From the NCBI GenBank assembly GCA_900319835.1, contig ONPY01000085.1, positions 1 to 17,204 of the forward strand: a DNA stretch of 17,204 nt, in the 5' to 3' direction. The position numbers and the translations under genes were made by a program. The notes under the pieces were generated by a model. That model was not told the DNA's origin and made no database searches. It saw only the letters and a program-made list of their open reading frames with translations. The stretch comes from an uncultured Eubacteriales bacterium. GTDB taxonomy: Bacteria > Bacillota_A > Clostridia > Oscillospirales > Oscillospiraceae. This document shows positions 1 to 6,816 of the stretch, piece by piece; position 1 is the stretch's first letter, and each line of letters opens with the position of its first letter.

Positions 1-12
1 GTGCCACATAGC

Positions 13-62
13 ACCTAATACGAAGGAGCATGTGGCGCGCCACATGCTCCTTCGTATTAGGT
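13..62. repeat. 50-bp perfect palindrome with no spacer
   Basis: Every base from 13 to 37 pairs with 62 back to 38, and the centre is the 8-bp palindrome ggcgcgcc. As RNA it would form a stem of more than 20 bp closed by a minimal loop. A pyrimidine-rich stretch (tttcttctt, 62-70) follows on the plus strand, so it could terminate a plus-strand gene lying before the window. The 7-mer gccacat also occurs at 3-9 and could pair with atgtggc at 30-36, which gives a competing hairpin. A fold-back assembly artefact is a real alternative because it sits at the very edge of the window. Confidence 0.85.
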
Positions 63-106
63 TTCTTCTTGCTCTACCCCAACTATTGACATAGAGCCAA
101 AGAAAG

Positions 107-134
107 GAAGCACCCCGTGAAAGCGGGGTGCTTC
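107..134 (-). terminator. Rho-independent terminator of the galM-C11-small protein operon
   Basis: An 11-bp perfect stem (107-117 with 124-134) closes a 6-nt loop. Read on the minus strand it is followed by the T-rich tract ctttcttt (complement of 99-106). It lies 17 nt past the stop of the small helical protein, as expected for the end of this minus-strand operon. Confidence 0.85.
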
Positions 135-150
135 TCTGTCCGCGGCGGGT

Positions 151-606
151 TTACTCGCCGTCTTTTTTGTTCTCGTCGATGATCTTCTTGGCAGCGTCCT
201 TGACGGTCTCGGCGATGTTCTGGGCCTTCTCCTTGTACTCGGGAGCCTTCTCGCGGAGATCCTCCACGATGTCCTGCACCTTGCCGATGACCTCAGGGGC
301 CTTCTCCTTCATATCCTCGAAGATCTCGGTGACCTTGTCGGAGTCGGAGTCAGGGTAGGCGTAGCCGTTTTCACCCTCGTCGGAGACGCGGTACTCGCCG
401 TCGACGGGCTTGCTGCTGCCGACCTTGGCCTTGACCGTGTCCACAACCAGCTTGGAGTTGGCAACGGCCTGCTCCTTGAAGTTTTTGACGAAGGCGTCGG
501 CCTTGACCGTGCCGTCAGCCTGCTTTGCCTTTTCAGACGCCTGGTAGGCGGTGACGCTGGCGCCGGCCACAAGGCCGAGTTTGATCAGTCCGGAAATGAG
601 TCCCAT
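151..606 (-). CDS. Small amphipathic-helix protein with N-terminal hydrophobic segment (YtxH-like layout), function unknown
   Basis: This is a 151-aa protein of no family I can name with certainty. Residues 3-20 are glycine-rich and hydrophobic and could be a membrane anchor or half-hairpin. The rest is strongly charged (Lys, Asp, Glu, Ala) and predicted helical, with a short acidic, less helical break at about 66-90 (DSDSD). Residues 98-105 (DMKEKAPE) and 116-123 (DLREKAPE) form an 18-residue repeat, exactly five helical turns, which suggests a long amphipathic or coiled-coil helix. The layout recalls YtxH-type or apolipoprotein-like stress proteins, but that is only resemblance. The start is fixed by AGGAGG 8 nt upstream. 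It is the last gene of the galM-C11 operon, 36 nt after the peptidase stop. Confidence 0.8.
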   Translation of the reverse strand: MGLISGLIKLGLVAGASVTAYQASEKAKQADGTVKADAFVKNFKEQAVANSKLVVDTVKAKVGSSKPVDGEYRVSDEGENGYAYPDSDSDKVTEIFEDMKEKAPEVIGKVQDIVEDLREKAPEYKEKAQNIAETVKDAAKKIIDENKKDGE

Positions 607-642
607 AATGTGTACCTCCTGTAAGATTTGTTGTTTTTTGGA

Positions 643-3420
643 TCAGAAGCTGAGCCAGTAGTGGTTGCCGTATATGTCGGTCAACCGGCAGCTGGCGATC
701 AGCGTGTCGTTTTCAATGCTGAGATTTTCAAGCTCCAGCGCGTCGCTGACGGTAAAGCCCGTGCCGAGCGTGTAGCTGCTGAGATAGCTGTTGTCGTAGC
801 CGTAGTAGTCGCAGATAAACTCCAGCGTGTCGCCGGGGAGAATGGGAACCAGGCCTTTGGGCTGGGTCTCGGTCTCGCCGTTTTCATACAGTGGATAGGC
901 GCCGGTAACGGTGCCATAGGGGTTTTCGTCATCGAAAAGCACCTGCAGGTTCATCAATTCCCCGTTTAAAAGCGCGGGGATGCGGCCAACGGTGGTCCAG
1001 CTGCCGTCCGGATTCTGGGTGTCGGAGACCAGATAGTAGGCCACGATTTGACCGTTGAGCGTAAGCCAGGTGCAGTCAAACTCCAGCGGCAGGACGTTGC
1101 CGTCGAGATACAGGGTGTTGTCCAGACCCAGGTCGACGTAGCCCTCGCCGTCGTCCACAAAGACATTGAGCTCGACCGACTGGATCTGGACCCACTCCTT
1201 GTCCGTCAGCTCCAGCACGGGCCGACCGTCACGGTAGCTCACAGTGATGCGGCCGGGATCCAGGAAGGTGGCGGCAATGTTGTCCGCCTGAGAGGCGATC
1301 AGATCGGTATCCACCCAACTGCGGTCGGCGGGCATGCTGCGGCCGGAGAAGGCGTTGAGCAGACCGGCAATGTCAGAGGCGCTGAGACTGTAGCCCGCGG
1401 AGCTCTGCCCGTAGGAGTTGGAGTACCCACCGGAGAGAGAACCGGAGGGGGAGGAGCTGCCCATGTAGGTACCGAGCAGGGCCTCCAGAAAATCGCCATA
1501 GCTGCCGTAGGAGCCATAAGCGCCCCCGGAGGAAGAGCCGGAGGAACTGCCGCCCCAGGAGGATCCGGAGGAGCCGTACGGGCTGCCGAAGAGGCTGCCC
1601 CAGCTGCCCTGGGTGCCATAGGCGGAGCTTGCCTGCCCGCCGTATTCCAGCGAGGCAAAGCTCTTGATGACCTTGGCGTACTCCTCGTCAAAGCCCAGAC
1701 TGTCGTAGGTGCTGATGGCGCTGGAGACGGAGTTGAGCGTCTCATAGGGGAAGTAGATGCTCAGCCCGTAGCAGCGGGAGATGGTGGTGCCGTTATATTT
1801 TACGCAGCTTTGCAGTGTTTTGGCCAGCGCGTTGGATTCCTCCGTGCCGATGCGCAGGGCCAGATCCGTCAGATCCACCTGGTTGATGCGGGTGCTCTGG
1901 GCAAACTGCCGCGCGCCGGCGCGGGCGTTGGAAACCTGGGAATAGCTGTCGGAGGAGATGAGCGCGTTGGTGGAAACGGAGAAGTCCCGGAAGACCTGGG
2001 GCACAGTGCTCTCCAGTTCGGCCAGATCCGTGACCGCAAGAGTCACCTGCGCGTTGTAGGACCTCTGGCGGCAGGCAGTGACGTAGCTGTCGATCAGGAT
2101 TTTGCTGAGATCCTCGGTGGAGATGGAGGTGTTCTTCGACAGGGCGTTGAGCCATTCGGTGTAGTACCAGCCGGTGCCGGGCTCCACCTCTTCGGAGGCG
2201 ATGAGGTAGTCGGCGTAGTTGGCGGAGACCAGCGCGGTTTCCAGCGTGGACATCAGGCAGGCATCATAGCCGATCCAGTCGAAGACGACGTTGGCGTCAT
2301 CCAGCGCCTTGTTGATTTTGGTCAGGGGCATGGAGCCGTCGGAGGTGTTCTTCTCGTCATAGCCGTAGCCGCTGATGGAGCCGCCGCCGTGGTCCCACAT
2401 GATAAGAAAGTTGCGGTTGGCGGGGTAGTTTTTGTTGCAGTACTGGATAAACTTGGTGAGGTTTGTCGGGTCCACCATCGTGGAGGAACCGAAATTGTCC
2501 TCCAGCCGTTCCAGACCACCGGAGTGTACCCGGTAAATCTGGTTGACGGAGTTGGACATGATGCTGTTTTTCCAGGAGCGGCAGCCGCCGGTGAGGACGA
2601 TGACCTGAACCTGGTCGGAGAGATTGGCCTTGACCATCTCACTCAGGTCGGAGGTGGCCATGCCGTACTTGGATTCCAAGTCTGTGCCGCACATGTAGAT
2701 CATGACGGTGACGGTGTCCTTACCGCCGCCGATCGGGGTCACACGCTTGTCGCGCGTCATGGCCTGTACAGGAGCCGAGGTGGCGGCGGGCTTCGGCGTT
2801 TTGGTGGGCTTGGGTGTGGAAGTGGGCTTGGGCGTCGCCGTCGGCTTGGGGGTGGGCTTGGGTGTTGCCGTCGGGCTTACCGAGGTGCCGGGCAGCCCCT
2901 GCAGCAGGCCCCCGCTGCCCACGGGCGTGCTGCTCCCGCTGGGGGTGGAGCCGGAATAGGCACTGCCGGCCGAGCCATAGAGCCCGTACGCGCCAAAGAG
3001 ATCCGAGAGGCTGGAGTAGCCAGAGGAGGAGAACATCATATTCGAGTCGTCAAGGCTCTGGACGCTGCTCTCGCTCTGGGGCACGATGGTGTAGGTGGGG
3101 GCGGTCGGGACCGCGCTGTTTCCGCCGCCGCCCATGAAGGAGAAGAGCAAAATGGCGATAACGGCGATAATCGCAATCCCGCGGAACTTTTTGGGAATGA
3201 AGGCGAAAATTGCCAGCAGTCCGAGAAGACCGACCCCTCTGCCGCCGGGGCCACGCTGGGGTTCGACCGGGCCGCGGCCGGCGCCGCCGCTGTTGCTGCC
3301 GGGCCTGCCCTGCTGGCTGCTGCCGCCCACGGGGCCGCCGGTGCCGACTTTGCGGCCCTTACCGACACTGACCGAGCCTGTGCCGACCTTCTTTTCTCTG
3401 CCGTGAGGTTTGTTGTCCAT
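643..3420 (-). CDS. Membrane-anchored clostripain-like (family C11) cysteine peptidase
   Basis: This 925-aa protein is probably an extracellular, membrane-tethered cysteine peptidase. Residues 1-63 are rich in Gly, Lys and Arg and probably cytoplasmic. Residues 64-76 and 81-96 are hydrophobic, separated by a basic KKFR patch, and act as the anchor. A Pro-Thr-Lys spacer of repeated TPKPT units spans about 184-211. The C11 catalytic domain covers about 235-592. It carries IMWDHGGG (catalytic His344) and IGYDACLMS (catalytic Cys388), the hallmark dyad motifs of the clostripain family. A Gly/Ser/Tyr-rich low-complexity stretch (about 593-680) separates it from a C-terminal domain with no motif I recognise (about 681-925). 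It is longer than typical C11 enzymes. The start has an AGAGGG site 8 nt upstream. It lies 19 nt after galM and is probably cotranscribed. Clostripain relatives cleave after Arg/Lys; the substrate here is unknown. Confidence 0.92.
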   Translation of the reverse strand: MDNKPHGREKKVGTGSVSVGKGRKVGTGGPVGGSSQQGRPGSNSGGAGRGPVEPQRGPGGRGVGLLGLLAIFAFIPKKFRGIAIIAVIAILLFSFMGGGGNSAVPTAPTYTIVPQSESSVQSLDDSNMMFSSSGYSSLSDLFGAYGLYGSAGSAYSGSTPSGSSTPVGSGGLLQGLPGTSVSPTATPKPTPKPTATPKPTSTPKPTKTPKPAATSAPVQAMTRDKRVTPIGGGKDTVTVMIYMCGTDLESKYGMATSDLSEMVKANLSDQVQVIVLTGGCRSWKNSIMSNSVNQIYRVHSGGLERLEDNFGSSTMVDPTNLTKFIQYCNKNYPANRNFLIMWDHGGGSISGYGYDEKNTSDGSMPLTKINKALDDANVVFDWIGYDACLMSTLETALVSANYADYLIASEEVEPGTGWYYTEWLNALSKNTSISTEDLSKILIDSYVTACRQRSYNAQVTLAVTDLAELESTVPQVFRDFSVSTNALISSDSYSQVSNARAGARQFAQSTRINQVDLTDLALRIGTEESNALAKTLQSCVKYNGTTISRCYGLSIYFPYETLNSVSSAISTYDSLGFDEEYAKVIKSFASLEYGGQASSAYGTQGSWGSLFGSPYGSSGSSWGGSSSGSSSGGAYGSYGSYGDFLEALLGTYMGSSSPSGSLSGGYSNSYGQSSAGYSLSASDIAGLLNAFSGRSMPADRSWVDTDLIASQADNIAATFLDPGRITVSYRDGRPVLELTDKEWVQIQSVELNVFVDDGEGYVDLGLDNTLYLDGNVLPLEFDCTWLTLNGQIVAYYLVSDTQNPDGSWTTVGRIPALLNGELMNLQVLFDDENPYGTVTGAYPLYENGETETQPKGLVPILPGDTLEFICDYYGYDNSYLSSYTLGTGFTVSDALELENLSIENDTLIASCRLTDIYGNHYWLSF
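2788..2871 (-). repeat. TPKPT-type repeat linker inside the C11 peptidase gene
   Basis: On the minus strand this encodes imperfect tandem units of TPKPT, TATPKP and TSTPKP (residues about 184-211). The DNA repeats the matching 6- to 8-codon units (gtgggcttggg on the plus strand). Such Pro/Thr/Lys spacers commonly hold surface domains away from the membrane and can change in copy number by slippage. Confidence 0.8.
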
Positions 3421-3439
3421 GGTTTTGCCCTCTTTCTGA

Positions 3440-4471
3440 TTACTTGTTCGTGCTGAAATTGTAACAGGTGGTGCTGATGAGCTTTTCGCCCCTGCGCAGA
3501 ACCGGAGAGGGGAAGCCCCAGTGGTTCATGGCGTCGGGCCAGAGCTGGGTCTCCAGGGCCACGGCGCAGCGGTCGTGCATCATCCGACCGCCCTTGCCCG
3601 GCTGATCGCCAAGGAAATTTGCGGTGTAGAGCTGCAAACCGGGCATGGTGGTGAACACCTCCATGCGGATACCGGTGACGGCGCTCTCCATCTCCGCGGC
3701 CAGATGCCCGGAGAGACAGAAGTTGTGGTCATAGCCTCCGCCCAGGCGCAGCTGCGCGTCATCCTCACCCAGGTCCCGTCCGACGGGCTTGGGGGAGAGA
3801 AAGTCAAAGGGGGTGCCGCTGACATTGGCGCTCTGCCCGGTGGGGAGGGTGCCCGCGCCCAGTTCCAGATAGCGCTCGGCGTGGATGCAGAGCGTCTGCT
3901 CCATGGCTCTGCCGCAGCCGGAGAGGTCAAAGTAGCTGTGGTTGGTCAGGTTGACCAGCGTGTCCGCGTCGGACACGGCCTCATAGGTCATGCCGAAGTT
4001 GCAGCCGTTCGGGGAGAGCCGGAAGGTGACCGAGACCGCGAGATTGCCGGGGAAGTTTTCCTCCCCGTCGGGGGAGAGCCGGGAGAAGCGGACGGTATAG
4101 TCGTCCGGCGTCTCCGCCTTCCAGACGTAATCGTTGAAGCCGCGCACGCCGCCGTGCAGGCAGTTGTCCCCGTTGTTCTTTGCCAGGGTGTATTCTCTGC
4201 CGTTTAGAGAGAAGTGGGCCCCGCCCAGCCGGTTGGCAAAGCGGCCGACCGTGGCGCCGATATACGCGTCGTGCGTTTCATACGCCTCGACGGAGTCGTA
4301 GCCCAGCACCACATCGGTAAGTCCCCCGTCGCGGTTCGGAACGCACAGACTCTGAACCGTGGCGCCGTAATCCAGCAGAGTCGCGGAGGCCCCGAGTTCA
4401 TTGCATATGGTATAGGCCCGAACGGCCTCTCCCTCCCGGGTAGAGCCGAAGGGACGGACGAAAACGGACAT
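3440..4471 (-). CDS. galM: Aldose 1-epimerase (mutarotase)
   Basis: This 343-aa protein, the usual family length, interconverts alpha and beta anomers of galactose or glucose in the cytoplasm and feeds sugars into the Leloir pathway. The family motifs appear in order: GATVGRFANR (72-81), NCLHGG with His106, LTNHSYFDL with catalytic His178, GGGYDHNF with Asp248 (substrate contact), PGLQLYTANF (277-286), and ALETQ with catalytic base Glu307. No key residue is missing. The start has a GGGAGG site 9 nt upstream. It is the first gene of a minus-strand operon whose promoter faces that of the PfkB kinase. No galK, galT or galE is present, so it may serve general hexose metabolism. Confidence 0.96.
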   Translation of the reverse strand: MSVFVRPFGSTREGEAVRAYTICNELGASATLLDYGATVQSLCVPNRDGGLTDVVLGYDSVEAYETHDAYIGATVGRFANRLGGAHFSLNGREYTLAKNNGDNCLHGGVRGFNDYVWKAETPDDYTVRFSRLSPDGEENFPGNLAVSVTFRLSPNGCNFGMTYEAVSDADTLVNLTNHSYFDLSGCGRAMEQTLCIHAERYLELGAGTLPTGQSANVSGTPFDFLSPKPVGRDLGEDDAQLRLGGGYDHNFCLSGHLAAEMESAVTGIRMEVFTTMPGLQLYTANFLGDQPGKGGRMMHDRCAVALETQLWPDAMNHWGFPSPVLRRGEKLISTTCYNFSTNK

Positions 4472-4507
4472 GACAGGAAACCTCCCAATCAGGATTTCAT
4501 CGCAAGA

Positions 4508-4516
4508 ATTGTAGCA
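4508..4516 (-). promoter_or_regulatory. Extended -10 promoter for the galM operon
   Basis: On the minus strand the sequence reads TGCTACAAT, an extended -10 (TGn) with a TACAAT box, 37 nt before the galM start. No good -35 is present; a T-rich stretch lies at that position. This fits an extended -10 promoter. Confidence 0.5.
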
Positions 4517-4553
4517 TAGAACGCAAAAAAAGAAAATGCCTTTTCGATGCGCC

Positions 4554-4582
4554 TTGACAAAAGTTCACATTCTTTTTATATT
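4554..4582 (+). promoter_or_regulatory. Sigma-A-type promoter for the PfkB kinase
   Basis: There is a perfect -35 TTGACA at 4554-4559, a 17-bp spacer and a -10 TATATT at 4577-4582. It is one of the strongest housekeeping-type promoters in the window. Transcription would start near 4590, giving a leader of about 45-50 nt. Confidence 0.75.
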
Positions 4583-4637
4583 GTTGTTTACAGGAAAAAC
4601 CAGTTTCCTGTGACAAAGCTGAAAAAGGAGAATGGCC

Positions 4638-5573
4638 ATGGCGATTGTGGTGGTAGGCGCGGTGTTCGTAGACGTGAAGGGCTTCCCGGAGGATCTGTAT
4701 CTGCCCACGGGCCGCAACGCCGGCAGCGTGGAGATCGTTCATGGCGGCGTTGGCCGCAACGTGGCGGAGGACATCGCCAACGTGGAGCTGCGGCCCACCT
4801 TTGTCAGCGTGGTGGATGGAAGCGCCCAGGGCGAGGAGGTCCTGCGCAAGCTGCAAAAGCACAAGGTCAACACCGACTACATCCGCCCCGTGCCGGACGG
4901 CATGGGCATGTGGCTGGCGGTGTTTGACAACACCGGGGATCTGGCCGGATCCATCTCCAAGCGGCCGAACCTCGATCCGATCCTGGAGATTCTGAACGAA
5001 AAGGGCGACGAGATCATTCGCAATGCCGACAGCATCGTCATCGAGGTGGACATCGGCAAGGCGATCGTGAAAAAGGTGCTGGATCTGGCGGAGAAGTATC
5101 AGAAGCCGGTCTTCGGCGTGGTGGGCAATATGCTCATCGCCTCCGAGCGGCGGGATCTGCTCCAGCGGATGGACTGCTTCGTCTGCAACCAGCAGGAGGC
5201 AGGCATCCTCTTCGTCACCGATTATTCCGCCTTTGAGCCGGAGGCCCTGTGCGAGGACGTGGCCCAGCGGCTCGAGAGCGCCAACATGAACTCCATCGTG
5301 GTCACCATGGGCAGCAAGGGCGCCGTCTACGTCAGCCGCAACGGGGAAAAGGGCTTTTATCCCGCCGAGCACGTCAAGGTGCGCGACACCTCCGGCGCGG
5401 GGGACGCTTTCTGCGCGGGTGTCTCCATCGGGCTGACCTATCATAAGACGATGCGCCAATCGGTGGAGATCGGCACGCGGCTTGCCGCCTCGGTCATCAA
5501 GGTGTCCGAGAACGTCTGTCCCCGCTTCAGGCCCCGCGAGCTGGGCCTGGACCTGGATGTGGAGGAAGAATAA
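4638..5573 (+). CDS. PfkB-family sugar or nucleoside kinase
   Basis: This 311-aa ribokinase-fold kinase transfers phosphate from ATP to a sugar or nucleoside hydroxyl in the cytoplasm. HGGVGRNVAEDIAN (35-48) is the first PfkB signature. VRDTSGAGDAFCAGV (248-262) is the second, with the anion-hole GAGD and catalytic base Asp256. VVTMGSKGAVYVS (221-233) is the usual nucleotide-side strand. The GGVGRNVAE form resembles pseudouridine kinases more than ribokinase or fructokinase, but no psuG or transporter is adjacent, so the substrate stays open. Two in-frame ATGs occur at 4632 and 4638. The second is chosen because AAGGAG ends 7 nt before it, while the first is only 1 nt away. It is a single-gene unit between its own promoter and a terminator. 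Confidence 0.93.
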   Translation: MAIVVVGAVFVDVKGFPEDLYLPTGRNAGSVEIVHGGVGRNVAEDIANVELRPTFVSVVDGSAQGEEVLRKLQKHKVNTDYIRPVPDGMGMWLAVFDNTGDLAGSISKRPNLDPILEILNEKGDEIIRNADSIVIEVDIGKAIVKKVLDLAEKYQKPVFGVVGNMLIASERRDLLQRMDCFVCNQQEAGILFVTDYSAFEPEALCEDVAQRLESANMNSIVVTMGSKGAVYVSRNGEKGFYPAEHVKVRDTSGAGDAFCAGVSIGLTYHKTMRQSVEIGTRLAASVIKVSENVCPRFRPRELGLDLDVEEE

Positions 5574-5577
5574 AAAA

Positions 5578-5603
5578 CAGGCCGCCGGGTTTCCGGCGGC
5601 CTG
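5578..5603. terminator. Bidirectional rho-independent terminator
   Basis: An 11-bp GC-rich perfect stem (5578-5588 with 5593-5603) closes a gttt loop. On the minus strand six Ts follow, giving a strong terminator for the 62-aa membrane protein. On the plus strand only a weak tract (caatgttt) follows, which probably ends the PfkB kinase transcript. Confidence 0.85.
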
Positions 5604-5609
5604 CAATGT

Positions 5610-5798
5610 TTAGCGGCGAATCAGGGTGACGGCGATCCAGACCAGAAAAACGATGCTGACCGACATCCCAACATATTTGATGTTGTGCAGAAAACGCGGG
5701 GTCCTGTGATCCGGATTGATGACAAACAAGTCCGGCTTGATGGCCATCAGCAGGGAGATCACAAGCGCCAGAAGGACGACAACGATCTGTGAATTCAT
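5610..5798 (-). CDS. Small membrane protein with two transmembrane helices
   Basis: This is a 62-aa protein of unknown function. Residues 4-20 (IVVVLLALVISLLMAIK region) and 42-60 (YVGMSVSIVFLVWIAVTLI) are hydrophobic helices. They are joined by a polar loop with NPDHRTPRF, and the protein ends in Arg-Arg. An in-frame upstream start at 5855 is rejected: the ATG at 5798 has a GGAG about 10 nt upstream, the extra 19 residues are not membrane-like, and the likely promoter lies inside that extension. It has its own near-consensus promoter and a strong terminator, which argues for a real gene despite its size. I do not recognise the family. Confidence 0.75.
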   Translation of the reverse strand: MNSQIVVVLLALVISLLMAIKPDLFVINPDHRTPRFLHNIKYVGMSVSIVFLVWIAVTLIRR

Positions 5799-5832
5799 GG
5801 TTTTCTCTCTCCATTTCTCCGGGGATGGTGCC

Positions 5833-5861
5833 ATTGTAGCCCATTTTTCCCGCAATGTAAA
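5833..5861 (-). promoter_or_regulatory. Promoter for the 62-aa membrane protein
   Basis: On the minus strand there is TTTACA (5861-5856), a 17-bp spacer and TACAAT (5838-5833), five of six matches in both boxes. It lies in the gap after the trmH-type gene and makes the small gene independently expressed. It also excludes the longer in-frame start at 5855. Confidence 0.7.
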
Positions 5862-5873
5862 GGGCCCATTTTC

Positions 5874-6689
5874 CTATCGGGACAGCAGGCAGAGCTGATA
5901 AAAGGCCACGGCACTGGCCGCCGCCACGTTCAGAGAGTCGACGCCGTGGGCCATGGGGATGCGCACGGTGTAATCGCAGGCGGCAATGGTGGAGGAGGCG
6001 AGCCCGTCCCCCTCGGTGCCGAGCACCACGGCGAGCTTCCCGATCCCCGGCAGGCGGGGGTCCGCGATGGAGAGCGAATCGTCCCGCAGGGCCATGGCGC
6101 AGGTCTCAAAGCCCAGCGCGTGCAGCTGCGCCTGCCAGTCGCCCTCGTGCAGATAGGTCCAGGGCACCTGAAACACCGTGCCCATGCTCACCCGCACGGC
6201 GCGGCGGTAGAGCGGATCGCTGCCAGCGTCGGTCAGCAGCACGGCGTCCACCCCGAGGGCGGCGGCAGAGCGGAAGATGGCGCCGATGTTGGTGGGATTC
6301 ATGATGTTTTCCAGCACGGCCACCCGGCGGGCATTTTGGCACAAACTCTCTACAGAGGGCAACACCGGACGCCGCATGGCGCAGAGCATCCCCCTTGTCA
6401 GGTGAAAGCCTGTCAGCTGCGTCAGCACCGGCAGCTCTGCCGCAAAGACCGGGATGTCCCCGCAGCGCTCTAAAATGGCCTTGCCCTTGCCCTCGACGTG
6501 CTTGCGCTCGATCAGCATGGAGACGGGCACGCAGCCACTGTCCAGCGCGCGCTCGATGACAACGGGGCTTTCACAGATGAAGAGGGCGTTGGCGGGATCG
6601 GCGCGGTTGACCAGTTGATTTTCGGTGAGTCTGGCGTAGACATCCAGCTCCGGGGCGGAGAAATCGGTGATGTCAATGAGCGTGTACAT
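5874..6689 (-). CDS. TrmH/SpoU-family RNA 2'-O-methyltransferase
   Basis: This 271-aa protein is a SAM-dependent RNA ribose methyltransferase of the knotted SPOUT class. An N-terminal domain of about 110 residues is likely the L30e-like substrate-binding module. The C-terminal SpoU domain has all three motifs: motif 1 NPTNIGAIFRSA (131-142) with conserved Asn and Arg, motif 2 VVLGTEGDGL (221-230) and motif 3 RIPMAHGVDSLNVAAASAVA (243-262), which form the SAM-binding trefoil knot. The target (23S rRNA or tRNA) cannot be told from sequence alone. The start has GGAGG 5 nt upstream, and the promoter is at 6719-6747. It is transcribed away from the flavoprotein gene. Confidence 0.93.
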   Translation of the reverse strand: MYTLIDITDFSAPELDVYARLTENQLVNRADPANALFICESPVVIERALDSGCVPVSMLIERKHVEGKGKAILERCGDIPVFAAELPVLTQLTGFHLTRGMLCAMRRPVLPSVESLCQNARRVAVLENIMNPTNIGAIFRSAAALGVDAVLLTDAGSDPLYRRAVRVSMGTVFQVPWTYLHEGDWQAQLHALGFETCAMALRDDSLSIADPRLPGIGKLAVVLGTEGDGLASSTIAACDYTVRIPMAHGVDSLNVAAASAVAFYQLCLLSR

Positions 6690-6718
6690 GGCGGCCTCCA
6701 GGGATAAGCAGTTATTCT

Positions 6719-6747
6719 ATTATAGCGCATCCGGACATCCGCTTCAA
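6719..6747 (-). promoter_or_regulatory. Promoter for the SpoU methyltransferase gene
   Basis: On the minus strand there is TTGAAG (6747-6742), a 17-bp spacer and a perfect TATAAT (6724-6719), 30 nt upstream of the start codon. Its -35 lies 9 bp from the -35 of the divergent promoter at 6757. Confidence 0.7.
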
Positions 6748-6756
6748 GGCGGGGAC

Positions 6757-6785
6757 TTGTGAAAAAGAGAGAAAAAGAGTATAAT
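6757..6785 (+). promoter_or_regulatory. Promoter for the flavoprotein-lipoprotein unit
   Basis: There is TTGTGA at 6757-6762, a 17-bp spacer and a perfect TATAAT at 6780-6785, 31 nt upstream of the ATG. It forms a back-to-back pair with the promoter at 6719-6747. Confidence 0.7.
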
Positions 6786-6816
6786 CCAATCAAACAGAAA
6801 GAAAGGGGATTGACCC

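Noticed and set aside
30..92. 19-codon reading frame starting inside the palindrome, with AAGGAG before the ATG
   Set aside because: The Shine-Dalgarno is only 1 nt from the ATG and the sequence is forced by the palindrome.
1048..3456. 802-codon open frame on the plus strand across the C11 peptidase gene
   Set aside because: It is the antisense of a gene with clear catalytic motifs. Long antisense frames arise from GC-rich codons, and it has no ribosome site or domain.
4497..5606. 369-codon minus-strand frame across the PfkB kinase
   Set aside because: It is antisense to a kinase with both PfkB signatures, and it would cross the terminator at 5578-5603.
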